NCBI GenBank assembly: GCA_013214885.1
Contig: JABSRS010000003.1
Coordinates: forward strand, 21,697 to 32,560
Length of the DNA stretch: 10,864 nt
Reading direction: 5' to 3'
DNA from: Gammaproteobacteria bacterium
GTDB lineage: Bacteria > Pseudomonadota > Gammaproteobacteria > Enterobacterales > Psychrobiaceae
Part shown: positions 1 to 7,477 of the stretch, in pieces
How the letters are laid out: each line of letters begins with the position of its first letter
Numbering within the stretch: position 1 is the stretch's first letter
Notes under the pieces: generated by a model
The model's database searches: none
Seen by the model: the letters and a program-made list of their open reading frames with translations, nothing else
What the model was told of the DNA's origin: nothing
Position numbers and translations under genes: made by a program

Positions 1-2300
1 TTATTGCCAAACAACTGGGCGAGCAAGTCGGTGAGAGTGTCGGTTATCGGGTTAAAGGCGATCACAAAATTGGACCCAATACGCGGCTAGAGATTATTAC
101 TGAGGGCATTTTAACCAGGATGCTCCAGCAAGATCCTGAACTTGCTGATGTTGGCTTGGTGATCTTCGATGAATATCACGAGCGCAGTATTCACGCCGAT
201 CTCAGTTTGGCATTGTGCCTCGAAATTCAAGAAGCGTTGCGTGAGGATCTTTCTTTACTGGTGATGTCAGCCACCCTTAATGGCGCGCAGTTACAACAGT
301 TAATGCCACAGGCACAGAGTATTGAATCCCAAGGTCGCTGCTACCCTGTTGAGTTACATTACAAACCGCGCAATACTAAATTACCGCTGCCGCCACAAAT
401 CGCTAACTTAGTCAGCCAAGCGGTCGAGCAATACGATGGTAACATCTTGGTATTTTTGCCTGGGGCGAGTGAAATACGTAAGGTCGCAGCCAATCTTAGC
501 CAGCTCGATAGCAACATTGAAGTACTGCCTTTATACGGTCAACTAACAGTACAGCAACAAGATAAAGCCATTGCGCCAACCGCGCCCAATCAACGTAAAG
601 TGGTGCTGGCGACCAATATTGCCGAAACCTCGATTACGATTGAGGGAATTTCGTTAGTGATTGATTCTGGTTTAGTGAACAAAGCGGTATTTAATCGCAA
701 TAACGGGGTCACTCAGTTAAAGAAAGAGCAAATATCACAAGCCTCTGCCGAGCAACGTGCAGGCCGTGCTGGTCGTGTCCAAGCGGGACATTGCTGGCGG
801 TTATGGTCAAGTGAGCAACATAGTCGCCTCGCTAAATATGACCAACCACAGATCTTACAATCTGACTTGCTGTCATTAGCCCTTGAACTGGCAAAATGGG
901 GGGTGAGCGATCCTGCGCAATTGCATTGGCTTAATGTGCCGCCGAGTCATAACTTGGCCCAAGCGCGCAATTTACTGATTGAGTTTGGCGCGATTGATTC
1001 ATCCTATGCGCTCACAAAACATGGCACTAAACTCTATGCGTTTGGCAGCGATCCGCGCCTTGCTCACATGATGCTATGGGCAGCTGATCAAGCGCCTGAA
1101 TTGGGGGCCTTATCATGTCATCTTGCGGCACTGGTTGAGCAAGGCGGTGTATTATCTAATCAGCTTGATATTACGACTCATCTTAACTATTTACTCACGG
1201 CAAAATCACTAAGCTATGTTGAGCGCCAAGTAATCACCCAAGCTAAAAAATATCTGACCAAGCTAAAACTAACAGCGACCAGTAACCATCAGCTTACTGA
1301 ACAAATTAGTCAATGTGGCTTGTTGCTCGCCCAAGCGTTTCCTGATCGCATCGCCCAACGCCGTGCCAACAATGATGCTTATAGTGAAGGCGATAAGTAC
1401 TTACTGGCCAATGGGTATGGTGCGGCCATTAGCCAGCACAACCCATTAAACGATGATTATATCGTGGTCTGCGATCTGATGAGCTTTGACCAAGGTGCCA
1501 ACGAGGGGCGGATATTTTTAGCCGCGGCTCTTGACCTTAATGCACTGGAGCAACATAGCCCCGAGCATTTTAGCCAGCATGATTTGCTGCAATGGGATAA
1601 CAAAGCCAATAAGGTGCTGGCACTGGCACAAGTAAAGCTAGGTAAATTAGTGATCACTCAAAAGCCACTGCAAAAGATTGATCGTCAGCAACTCGATCAA
1701 GCACTGGTCGCAGGTTTGCGTGCCAATGGCTTATCTTATCTTGGGTTAAGTAAAAGCACCGAGCAATTACTTGAGCGACTTAATTACGCCCACCATCATC
1801 GGGATGATTGGCCTGATTTTAGCGAAGCGGCATTACTCGATGATCTCGACAACTGGTTAGTGCCCTATTTTAACGGCGCCAAGAAATTGAGCAGCTTAAA
1901 ACAGATTAACTTTAATGAGGCGTTGTTATCGCGCCTCGATTGGCCAATGCAACAGCAATTAAATCAGCAATTTCCAACTCATTATAAAGTAGCAACGGGT
2001 TCCAATGTCCGACTCAATTATAGTGATAGCCAACAGGTTAAGCTTTCAGTTAGAATTCAGGAAGTATTTGGTATTATGGAAAATCCTGCGATTTGTCAGG
2101 GTAAAATTATTTTATTGCTGGAATTATTATCGCCAGCAATGCAACCGATTCAACTAACTCAAGATCTGGCTAATTTTTGGCATGGCAGTTACCAGTTAGT
2201 TAAAAAAGACATGAAGGGACGTTACCCCAAGCATTATTGGCCTGAAGATCCAGCCATTGCAATGCCAACGACCCGTGTAAAAAAACATATGCATAAGTAG
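1..2300 (+). CDS. hrpB: ATP-dependent RNA helicase HrpB, 5' end outside the window
   Basis: DExH-box (DEAH/RHA-type) helicase of the HrpB family, presumed to unwind RNA with ATP; its physiological role is poorly defined. The reading frame is open from base 3, so the ATG at 120 is internal. About 765 residues are visible, compared with roughly 810 in E. coli, so only the N-terminal segment with Walker A is missing. Seen directly: the Walker B/motif II DEYHER (bases 168-185), motif III SATL (about 268-279), a motif V region ATNIAETSIT, and motif VI QRAGRAGR (about bases 750-773). The HrpB-specific C-terminal domain follows and ends in a basic tail with a KGRYPKHYWPEDP motif. mrcB starts 16 bp downstream on the same strand, the same gene order as in E. 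coli. Identity is secure from the motifs, length and neighbour. Confidence 0.95.
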   Translation, partial: IAKQLGEQVGESVGYRVKGDHKIGPNTRLEIITEGILTRMLQQDPELADVGLVIFDEYHERSIHADLSLALCLEIQEALREDLSLLVMSATLNGAQLQQLMPQAQSIESQGRCYPVELHYKPRNTKLPLPPQIANLVSQAVEQYDGNILVFLPGASEIRKVAANLSQLDSNIEVLPLYGQLTVQQQDKAIAPTAPNQRKVVLATNIAETSITIEGISLVIDSGLVNKAVFNRNNGVTQLKKEQISQASAEQRAGRAGRVQAGHCWRLWSSEQHSRLAKYDQPQILQSDLLSLALELAKWGVSDPAQLHWLNVPPSHNLAQARNLLIEFGAIDSSYALTKHGTKLYAFGSDPRLAHMMLWAADQAPELGALSCHLAALVEQGGVLSNQLDITTHLNYLLTAKSLSYVERQVITQAKKYLTKLKLTATSNHQLTEQISQCGLLLAQAFPDRIAQRRANNDAYSEGDKYLLANGYGAAISQHNPLNDDYIVVCDLMSFDQGANEGRIFLAAALDLNALEQHSPEHFSQHDLLQWDNKANKVLALAQVKLGKLVITQKPLQKIDRQQLDQALVAGLRANGLSYLGLSKSTEQLLERLNYAHHHRDDWPDFSEAALLDDLDNWLVPYFNGAKKLSSLKQINFNEALLSRLDWPMQQQLNQQFPTHYKVATGSNVRLNYSDSQQVKLSVRIQEVFGIMENPAICQGKIILLLELLSPAMQPIQLTQDLANFWHGSYQLVKKDMKGRYPKHYWPEDPAIAMPTTRVKKHMHK

Positions 2301-2316
2301 AAGAAATAAGTAGCTC

Positions 2317-4617
2317 ATGGCAACGAAAAAAACAGCAACCACCAAACCAACTTGGCGTAAAAAAGCCTTAATCATCTCAGCAAAATTATTGCTGGTATTA
2401 GTCGTCGCAGTGGCGGCTTTTGCCGTTTACCTTGACGGTAAAATTGAGCAGAAGTTCTCTTATGATCATTGGAATATTCCAGCCAAAGTCTATGCCCAAT
2501 CGCTAAAATTACAGCAGCAGCAATTAATCAACCGCAACCAAGTCATTGCCGAGTTAAAACAACTCAATTATCGCCGAGTTAGCAACCCGAAATCCCCTGG
2601 TGAATATGCTATTTCCAAAGCTAAAATCGACATTTATCGCCGATCGTTTACCTATGTCGATGGCGACTACCCATCACAACGGGCAATGCTTAGCTTTAAT
2701 AACAATAAACTTACTTCGATTATTCAACACGGTGATAAAACCCCAATTGAGCGGTTTCAAATTGAACCAAAACTGCTTAAACGCTTAAATAATGGCAATA
2801 AAGAAGATCGGATATTTACCCCGCGCGAGCAATTCCCCGAGCTATTAATTGCCACGTTAATTTACACTGAAGATCGTAATTTCTATTCACATAAAGGCAT
2901 TGCCCCGCTGTCGATTGCGCGCGCTTTAATCGCTAATATTAAAGCAGGTCGAACCGTTCAAGGTGGCTCAACCTTAACTCAGCAGCTAATTAAAAATGTT
3001 TTTCTGACCAACGAGCGTAGTTTATGGCGCAAGGTTAAAGAAGCGCTGTACTCGATCTTAATTGAGTTTAAATATTCAAAAGATCAGTTACTTGAGATTT
3101 ATCTTAATGAAGTGTTCTTAGGGCAAAATGGTGCTCTGAGCATTAATGGTTTTGGCCTAGCGAGTGAATTTTATTTTGCCCGGCCGATTGATGAAATAAC
3201 CCCAGCCCAAACCGCATTGCTAGTCGCGATGATCAAAGGACCGAGTTACTACAGCCCAAAACGCCATCCGAAACGGGCAATAAAGCGCCGAGATTTGTTA
3301 TTGCGCCAAATGCTCAGCCAAAGCTACATTAGCCCAGACCAATACCGTTTAAATACCAAATCAGGTTTAGGGTTAAAAGATGGGGTGGGTAAAAATGGTA
3401 AGTATCATGGCTTTATGTCATTAGTTCGCCATGAGCTATCACAACGTTTTAGCCAAGATTTATCACAGGCTTCAGGACTATCGATTTTCACCACCTTAGA
3501 TACCAGTGCCCAAGCCATCGCCCAGCACAGCTTAACTCAGCGCGTTAATGAACTGACCAAATCGAGTAAAACTAAAAAGTTACAGGGCGCGGTTGTAATA
3601 ACAGATACTCAAACTGGTGAAATAAAAGCGTTAGTTGACGGGATCAATGCTAACTATGCAGGATTTAATCGTGCCCTCAATGCCGTGCGACCAATTGGTT
3701 CGTTAATTAAACCATTCGTGTATGCCACCGCCCTTGAGGATGCCTCACGTTTTAATTTAGCCACCATGATTGAAGATAAGCCACTGACCTTAAGCGATGG
3801 CGAAGGCCAAACATGGCATCCGCAAAACTACGATAAGAAATACCGTAATCAAGTCAGTTTAATCGATGCCTTGAGTCACTCATATAATGTACCAACGGTT
3901 AATCTTGGGATGGAAATTGGACTAGAAAGTATTTCGCACACCCTGATGCGCTCGGGTTGGAACAGCGAGATTAATTTACTGCCATCGATGCTACTTGGTG
4001 CCATCGAAGCCAGTCCTTGGCAAGTAAGTCAGTTATATCAAAGCCTCGCTAATAACGGCGAAACTAAGCAACTTCATACGGTTAATGCCGTGCTAACGGA
4101 CAGTGGCGAAACCTTTTATGGCTTTAATCCACTACCAGTACAAGCCATTAGCCCGAGTGCCGCTTATTTAACTAAATATGCGCTGCATCAGGTCACTAAA
4201 GATGGCACGGCTAAGTCGTTGCGCTGGAAATTAAAAGGCTTAAAACTGGCAGGTAAAACAGGCACCACCGATGATTTACGTGACAGTTGGTATGCAGGAT
4301 TTGATAATAACGAATCGACCATTGTGTGGCTTGGCCGTGACGACAACAAATCAACAGGGCTCACTGGCTCAACGGGCGCTCTAACGGTTTATAGCGAAAT
4401 AATTAAACAACGCGGTGGCGTTTCTATTTCCTTAGCACCACCAACAAATGTTACTTGGGGCTACTTTTCTCAGGTTGACGGTCAGCCAACGGCTAAAGAT
4501 TGCCTCAATGTGATAAAACTACCTGGAAAGGCATCATCTTGGGGTCAAAATGTTAGTTGCGAGATAAACAGTCGAAAATCACTATTCGATGATTTTTTCG
4601 AGTTGTTTGCTGACTAA
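2317..4617 (+). CDS. mrcB: Penicillin-binding protein 1B (bifunctional glycosyltransferase/transpeptidase)
   Basis: Class A PBP that polymerises lipid II into glycan strands and cross-links the stem peptides on the periplasmic face of the inner membrane. It has 766 residues, somewhat shorter than E. coli PBP1b (about 844). Order seen: a basic cytoplasmic tail, one membrane segment (about 17-38), a UB2H-like domain (about 55-140), a GT51 domain with catalytic Glu185 in EDRNF, the GGSTLTQQ motif (216-223) and Glu265 in YLNEVFLGQ, then the transpeptidase. The transpeptidase shows SLIK with nucleophile Ser462 and Lys465, SYN (522-524) and KTG (647-649). All catalytic residues are present, so it should be active. 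In E. coli the UB2H domain binds the lipoprotein activator LpoB. The ATG at 2317 lies 16 bp after the hrpB stop with only a weak ribosome site, which suggests co-transcription. A terminator follows the stop. Confidence 0.97.
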   Translation: MATKKTATTKPTWRKKALIISAKLLLVLVVAVAAFAVYLDGKIEQKFSYDHWNIPAKVYAQSLKLQQQQLINRNQVIAELKQLNYRRVSNPKSPGEYAISKAKIDIYRRSFTYVDGDYPSQRAMLSFNNNKLTSIIQHGDKTPIERFQIEPKLLKRLNNGNKEDRIFTPREQFPELLIATLIYTEDRNFYSHKGIAPLSIARALIANIKAGRTVQGGSTLTQQLIKNVFLTNERSLWRKVKEALYSILIEFKYSKDQLLEIYLNEVFLGQNGALSINGFGLASEFYFARPIDEITPAQTALLVAMIKGPSYYSPKRHPKRAIKRRDLLLRQMLSQSYISPDQYRLNTKSGLGLKDGVGKNGKYHGFMSLVRHELSQRFSQDLSQASGLSIFTTLDTSAQAIAQHSLTQRVNELTKSSKTKKLQGAVVITDTQTGEIKALVDGINANYAGFNRALNAVRPIGSLIKPFVYATALEDASRFNLATMIEDKPLTLSDGEGQTWHPQNYDKKYRNQVSLIDALSHSYNVPTVNLGMEIGLESISHTLMRSGWNSEINLLPSMLLGAIEASPWQVSQLYQSLANNGETKQLHTVNAVLTDSGETFYGFNPLPVQAISPSAAYLTKYALHQVTKDGTAKSLRWKLKGLKLAGKTGTTDDLRDSWYAGFDNNESTIVWLGRDDNKSTGLTGSTGALTVYSEIIKQRGGVSISLAPPTNVTWGYFSQVDGQPTAKDCLNVIKLPGKASSWGQNVSCEINSRKSLFDDFFELFAD

Positions 4618-4647
4618 ACACACGACCATTATTTCTTTCAAAAGTTC

Positions 4648-4689
4648 GTGTCACTTGGCTGTAAAAGTCGGCCAAGTGAACACTTTTTT
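4648..4689 (+). terminator. Rho-independent terminator after mrcB
   Basis: A perfect 9-bp inverted repeat, TCACTTGGC at 4651-4659 and GCCAAGTGA at 4671-4679, encloses an 11-nt loop. The stem extends by GTG/CAC after a one-base bulge, and a run of six T follows at 4684-4689. It lies 31 bp past the mrcB stop and faces the right way to end the hrpB-mrcB transcript. Read on the other strand it has only four T after the stem, so it may act weakly on transcripts arriving from tonB. Confidence 0.88.
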
Positions 4690-4792
4690 GCAGAAGTTAT
4701 ATCGATCTTGATTATCACTCTAATCTAGCAATCTTTACACTGCGCCTAGTTTAACTATTTCAGCGATTTTCATTCGCATATAAGGCAAAATC

Positions 4793-4919
4793 ATGCACAC
4801 AAAACTGACCGCTTTAGCGTTTATTGTTTCAAGCACAAGCTTTTGAGACTAACGCAGCACAAGACGTTGAACGTATTATCGTGACGGGTTCACGTCGTGG
4901 CTCAAGTGCGGTAATTTAA
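4793..4919 (+). pseudogene. 5' remnant of a TonB-dependent outer-membrane receptor
   Basis: The ATG at 4793 has AAGG seven bases upstream and starts a signal-peptide-like stretch (M-H-T-K-L-T-A-L-A-F-I-V-S-S). This frame hits TGA after 17 codons. After a frameshift, another frame from about 4847 reads T-N-A-A-Q-D-V, then ERIIVTGSRR, and ends at TAA 4917-4919. The E-x-I-x-V-T-G-S-R-R motif just after the signal peptide is the hallmark start of the plug domain (the TonB-box region) in many alteromonad TonB-dependent receptors. Only about 40 of the usual 650-900 residues remain, and no barrel sequence follows. The frameshift and truncation make it a dead gene. I cannot tell which ligand the intact receptor bound. 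Its closeness to an exbB-exbD-tonB set suggests, but does not prove, that it once belonged to the same uptake system. Confidence 0.72.
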
Positions 4920-5106
4920 AACAATCTGTTGTTTCAACGGTAACCGTTGCTTGATCGTTAAACCGACTGCGTGCGACAGTAATCATGTGCTCTGAAAGAT
5001 CAGTAGCAACAATTTTCGACGCCGAACCAACGAAATACTCGAAATAAATCCCAGCATTTAACGGCCCAGTCGCAATTGACGATGCCGGGCAGCTTATTGG
5101 CCGCAC
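4911..5106 (-). pseudogene. Internal fragment of a class I SAM-dependent methyltransferase
   Basis: On the minus strand, about 65 residues read like the middle of a Rossmann-fold methyltransferase. An ATGP stretch sits where the glycine-rich motif I is expected. It is followed by SKIVATDLSEHMITVARSRF, which matches the motif II pattern V-x-A-T-D-x-S-x-x-M-x-x-A-x-x-R-F, and then by VTVETTDCFKLP, similar to the segment before motif III. Members of this family are usually 200-280 residues, so both the N-terminal part and the C-terminal half are missing. Beyond about 4911 the frame continues only as antisense of the receptor stub and stops at 4876. There is no ribosome site before the first Met at 5106. 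I judge this a gene relic. A short functional peptide is unlikely but not excluded. Confidence 0.55.
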
Positions 5107-5160
5107 AAGACGGGATAACTCAACTTTAGTTCACTAGAACCTTCGTTAGATAATGCTGTG

Positions 5161-6030
5161 TTATATCGAGAAATTGATTGGTAATGTTAGGGTCAGTTTT
5201 TCACCAGTAACTGAAATAGGTGGCCGAGGTAGAGGCTGAGCTCGATACGTTAGTGCTAAGGCTTCTTGGTCTAACGAGTCGATGCCTGAGCTTTTTACTA
5301 AACTGGCGCCCAAGACCTTGCCGTTACGATTAACTGTAAATGTAATAATAGGCATACCTTGCTTACGCATGCGACGCGCAACACGCGGATAACGCTTAGC
5401 TCTTTCCAAGTGAGCGTGCAGTATTTGCTGCCAATCAAGCCGTCCCTTTTTTACATCAACACTCAATTGCCCCTGCTGTAGCGCGGCAGTCTGCTTACTT
5501 TCCTGTGCGACATCGATTGTTGGCCTAGCCATCGCCTGTTGCGACATCGTCGCTACCTGATTTTTACTCTTTGCTGTTACCTTAGTTGGCTCTTTCTTTA
5601 CCACTAATTGTGCTGTCTTTTTTGGTTCGATTTTGTTTAATTTGGGCTGTTCCAAAACCTGTTGTTTTGCTTGCTTAAAAATAGATGTTTTATCTAACTT
5701 TGAAACCTCTACTACTGGAGCATCTGCCACAGGAAGCTCGGCTCTGTGCTCTTGCTCCATTTGAGAGGGTGATTGTTGCGCTGATTCTTGTTGCTCTGCT
5801 CCTTGCTTCAAGTCGTTAGGCTGGTGCTGAGGAGAAGCAAGAGTACCAACAATCACCACCGTAATCGGCGCGGCCGCGGGTGGCAATGCGTAGTTTAGTT
5901 GTGGCGTCCAGAGATATGCGATTGCTAATCCAGCATGTAAACTGAAACTAACCAGAATGCCGATAGCTGGCCAAGCAATACTGCTATCTGAGCGACTAGC
6001 CATCGTGCCGTTGCCCAACAAGGTGTTCAT
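5161..6030 (-). CDS. tonB: TonB energy-transducing protein
   Basis: Carries proton-motive-force energy from ExbB-ExbD across the periplasm to outer-membrane receptors. It has 289 residues. The single N-terminal membrane segment (about 18-41) contains the conserved S28-x-x-x-H32 pair that interacts with ExbB/ExbD. A long periplasmic linker (about 45-195) is rich in Gln, Lys and Ala rather than the usual Pro-Glu/Pro-Lys repeats. The C-terminal TonB domain (about 198-289) shows the YP motif (214-215), GKVLGASLVKSSG (237-249), the L-D-x-x-A-L helix and PLPRPP, and ends in the typical L-T-L-P-I-N-F-S-I strand. Its ATG overlaps the exbD stop by four bases (ATGA), so translation is probably coupled. 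A second Met at residue 10 is a possible alternative start. It is the last gene of the run and I see no clear terminator after it. Confidence 0.93.
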   Translation of the reverse strand: MNTLLGNGTMASRSDSSIAWPAIGILVSFSLHAGLAIAYLWTPQLNYALPPAAAPITVVIVGTLASPQHQPNDLKQGAEQQESAQQSPSQMEQEHRAELPVADAPVVEVSKLDKTSIFKQAKQQVLEQPKLNKIEPKKTAQLVVKKEPTKVTAKSKNQVATMSQQAMARPTIDVAQESKQTAALQQGQLSVDVKKGRLDWQQILHAHLERAKRYPRVARRMRKQGMPIITFTVNRNGKVLGASLVKSSGIDSLDQEALALTYRAQPLPRPPISVTGEKLTLTLPINFSI

Positions 6031-6458
6031 GATTTAGGTGCCGGCTGCTGCTCTTGTCCTACTAAGGCAATTTGCGTATATCCAGCGGCAACCAGTATAT
6101 TCATCACACTCATTAGATCTTGATAGAGCAACTGCTTATCTGCGCGTAAATAGATCCGTTGCTCTTTGCTTGGTAACTCTTCTTGTATAGCCTGAGGTAG
6201 ATTTTCTAGCGTTACCTTTTTGTCTTCCCCCAGTGTCACTACTTTGTTTTTTTGTACCGTTAGATAGAATGGCTGCTCCGGCAGCGGTTGAGGCTGGGCA
6301 GAAGATGACGGTAGGTCAACGGGAACATTCACTGTCGCAAGGGGGGCTGCCACCATAAATATAATCAATAAAACCAACATAACATCAACCAATGGTGTCA
6401 CATTGATCTCATGGTTTTCAATCATCTCTTCACTATTACTAGGGGGTCTAAAAGACAT
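6027..6458 (-). CDS. exbD: ExbD biopolymer transport protein
   Basis: Proton-channel partner of ExbB that converts proton-motive force into TonB movement at the inner membrane. From the ATG at 6458 the protein has 143 residues, close to E. coli ExbD (141). The membrane segment follows the signature E-I-N-V-T-P-L-V-D-V-M-L. The essential aspartate falls at position 25, as in E. coli, which supports this start. An in-frame ATG at 6497 would add 13 residues inside exbB and has no comparable ribosome site, so I rejected it. The periplasmic domain (about 50-135) has the expected K-E-Q-R-I-Y-L-R-A-D strand. The gene overlaps the end of exbB by 11 bp and the start of tonB by 4 bp, so the three are a tightly coupled translation unit. 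Confidence 0.93.
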   Translation of the reverse strand: MSFRPPSNSEEMIENHEINVTPLVDVMLVLLIIFMVAAPLATVNVPVDLPSSSAQPQPLPEQPFYLTVQKNKVVTLGEDKKVTLENLPQAIQEELPSKEQRIYLRADKQLLYQDLMSVMNILVAAGYTQIALVGQEQQPAPKS

Positions 6459-7329
6459 CTTCAGATCCTTCAGCACTCTGCTTTCGATCGAGATCACGAC
6501 TAACCAAAACTAATAACGCCGCTGTAATATCAGAAAGTAATGCGCGGTAACGACCAATAGCACGCGTAAAATGGTTATATATGACAACGGCAGGAATGGC
6601 AGCCACTAAGCCAATCGCCGTCGCTAACAGAGCTTCGGCAATCCCCGGAGCAACGACTGCAAGCGTTGTATTTTGTGATTTTGCGATGCCAATAAAGGCA
6701 TTCATAATTCCCCAAACTGTGCCAAACAGACCCATAAATGGCCCAACAGAACCAATCGTAGCCAACAGTCCCGTACCAGATGTCATCTTGGTATTAGCAT
6801 CGGCTTGCACCCTTTCAAGTCGGATTTGTACTCGCTCTTTGATCCCATCGTCACTTGCCGCTCCTTTTGCCGAAATAACCAGTTCATGTCGGGTTGCATC
6901 AATCAGCGCTAACCCACTGCCTTGTTTATCAGCACTTCGTTGCTCTCCTTCGATAAAATTTTCGGATGCGACCAACTCTACCAGCAGTTTTTTTGCACTA
7001 CGGCACGCAATAGTCAGTTGAATATTTTTAGCGACAAAGACTGCCCACGTTAAAATTGAAGCCAGCGCAAGAATAATCATGACCGATTTAACCACCCAGT
7101 CCGCCGCCAAATACATACTTATTGGAGACATGTCGTGATGATTTTTACTGGTTATTGAGGTGACTGTCAGTTGCTCAAGATTATCCGGCGCCGCGATAAT
7201 AGTTGAATCGGATGTCATAACGGGTGCTACGCTGACACTGGTCACTTCTGTAGAGTTTGGTGTTGCGGCATAACCTCGACTAGAAAGAAGCACAACAGAA
7301 AATAATAATAATTTGAAAATTTGGCTCAT
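6448..7329 (-). CDS. exbB: ExbB biopolymer transport protein, long form with periplasmic N-terminal extension (MotA/TolQ/ExbB family)
   Basis: Inner-membrane scaffold and channel subunit of the TonB motor. The start chosen is the ATG at 7329, giving 293 residues. It opens with a signal peptide (about 1-21, ending G-Y-A) that would be spoiled by the 33 extra residues read from the ATG at 7428, which has no ribosome site. A periplasmic stretch of about 55 residues follows, then TM1 (about 78-100), a cytoplasmic loop, and the TM2-TM3 core: SGTGLLATIGSVGPFMGLFG (184-203) and APGIAEALLATAIGLVAAIP (227-246). Glu232 in PGIAEA corresponds to the essential Glu176 of E. coli ExbB. E. coli ExbB has 244 residues and lacks this extension; longer forms are known in pseudomonads and related bacteria. 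It begins 148 bp after the slam stop and overlaps exbD. Confidence 0.9.
   Translation of the reverse strand: MSQIFKLLLFSVVLLSSRGYAATPNSTEVTSVSVAPVMTSDSTIIAAPDNLEQLTVTSITSKNHHDMSPISMYLAADWVVKSVMIILALASILTWAVFVAKNIQLTIACRSAKKLLVELVASENFIEGEQRSADKQGSGLALIDATRHELVISAKGAASDDGIKERVQIRLERVQADANTKMTSGTGLLATIGSVGPFMGLFGTVWGIMNAFIGIAKSQNTTLAVVAPGIAEALLATAIGLVAAIPAVVIYNHFTRAIGRYRALLSDITAALLVLVSRDLDRKQSAEGSEDVF
6466..6470 (-). promoter_or_regulatory. Ribosome binding site that fixes the exbD start
   Basis: AAGGA on the minus strand lies seven bases before the ATG at 6458, inside the end of exbB. It favours the 143-residue ExbD over the longer reading from 6497. Confidence 0.8.
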
Positions 7330-7477
7330 AATAAATTGGGGCTCATACTGAAAAATAAAACAACACAAGCCCGAATTCGACTTGTATCCTTGTCTACTGT
7401 ATATACCGAATGAAAAACTTAAATCCATAAAATAAAAACAAACTTTATTATAAGCTATTTAAAATCAATAGATTGAA
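7330..7477 (-). promoter_or_regulatory. Gap between slam and exbB, possible secondary promoter
   Basis: This AT-rich gap of 148 bp is the widest inside the run. The minus strand carries TATAAT at 7452-7447, a perfect -10 match, but no good -35 at 16-18 bp and no extended -10. I see no hairpin with a T tract, so read-through from slam is plausible. No convincing Fur box is visible. The promoter call is weak. Confidence 0.25.

Larger units (their letters stand above)
4690..5160. other. Intergenic scar with gene remnants, no intact gene
   Basis: This is the longest stretch without an intact gene. It contains, in order: a leader of about 100 bp with a possible ribosome site (AAGG at 4782-4785); a broken 5' end of a TonB-dependent receptor on the + strand; a methyltransferase fragment on the - strand starting right at the point where receptor similarity stops (about 4910-4920); and about 55 bp up to the tonB stop in which I recognise nothing. 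I see no convincing terminator for the tonB operon here, only a 4-bp GTTC/GAAC hairpin near 5130-5141 with no T tract. Confidence 0.7.

Noticed and set aside
1457..1657. 66-residue minus-strand reading frame inside hrpB
   Set aside because: It is antisense to a clearly conserved helicase region, is low in recognisable sequence and has no supporting context.
2600..2788. 62-residue + strand frame inside mrcB
   Set aside because: It is out of frame with the conserved UB2H region of PBP1b and is a shadow of that gene.
4709..4780. Fur-box-like stretches before the receptor stub (TGATTATCACTCTAA at 4709-4723; GATTTTCATTCGCAT near 4765-4779)
   Set aside because: Each matches only part of the consensus, with one poor half-site, which is not enough to claim an iron-regulated promoter by eye.
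5122..5163. Short + strand peptide ending E-I-D-W-stop that overlaps the tonB 3' end
   Set aside because: It is preceded by an in-frame stop and resembles no family that I can name; tonB has the canonical C-terminus on the other strand.
6581..7021. 146-residue + strand frame opposite exbB
   Set aside because: It is antisense to the conserved ExbB core; its Ala/Pro/Ser-rich composition mirrors the opposite strand.
7330..7428. Longer ExbB reading starting at the ATG at 7428
   Set aside because: It adds 33 residues before a good signal peptide and lacks a ribosome site.
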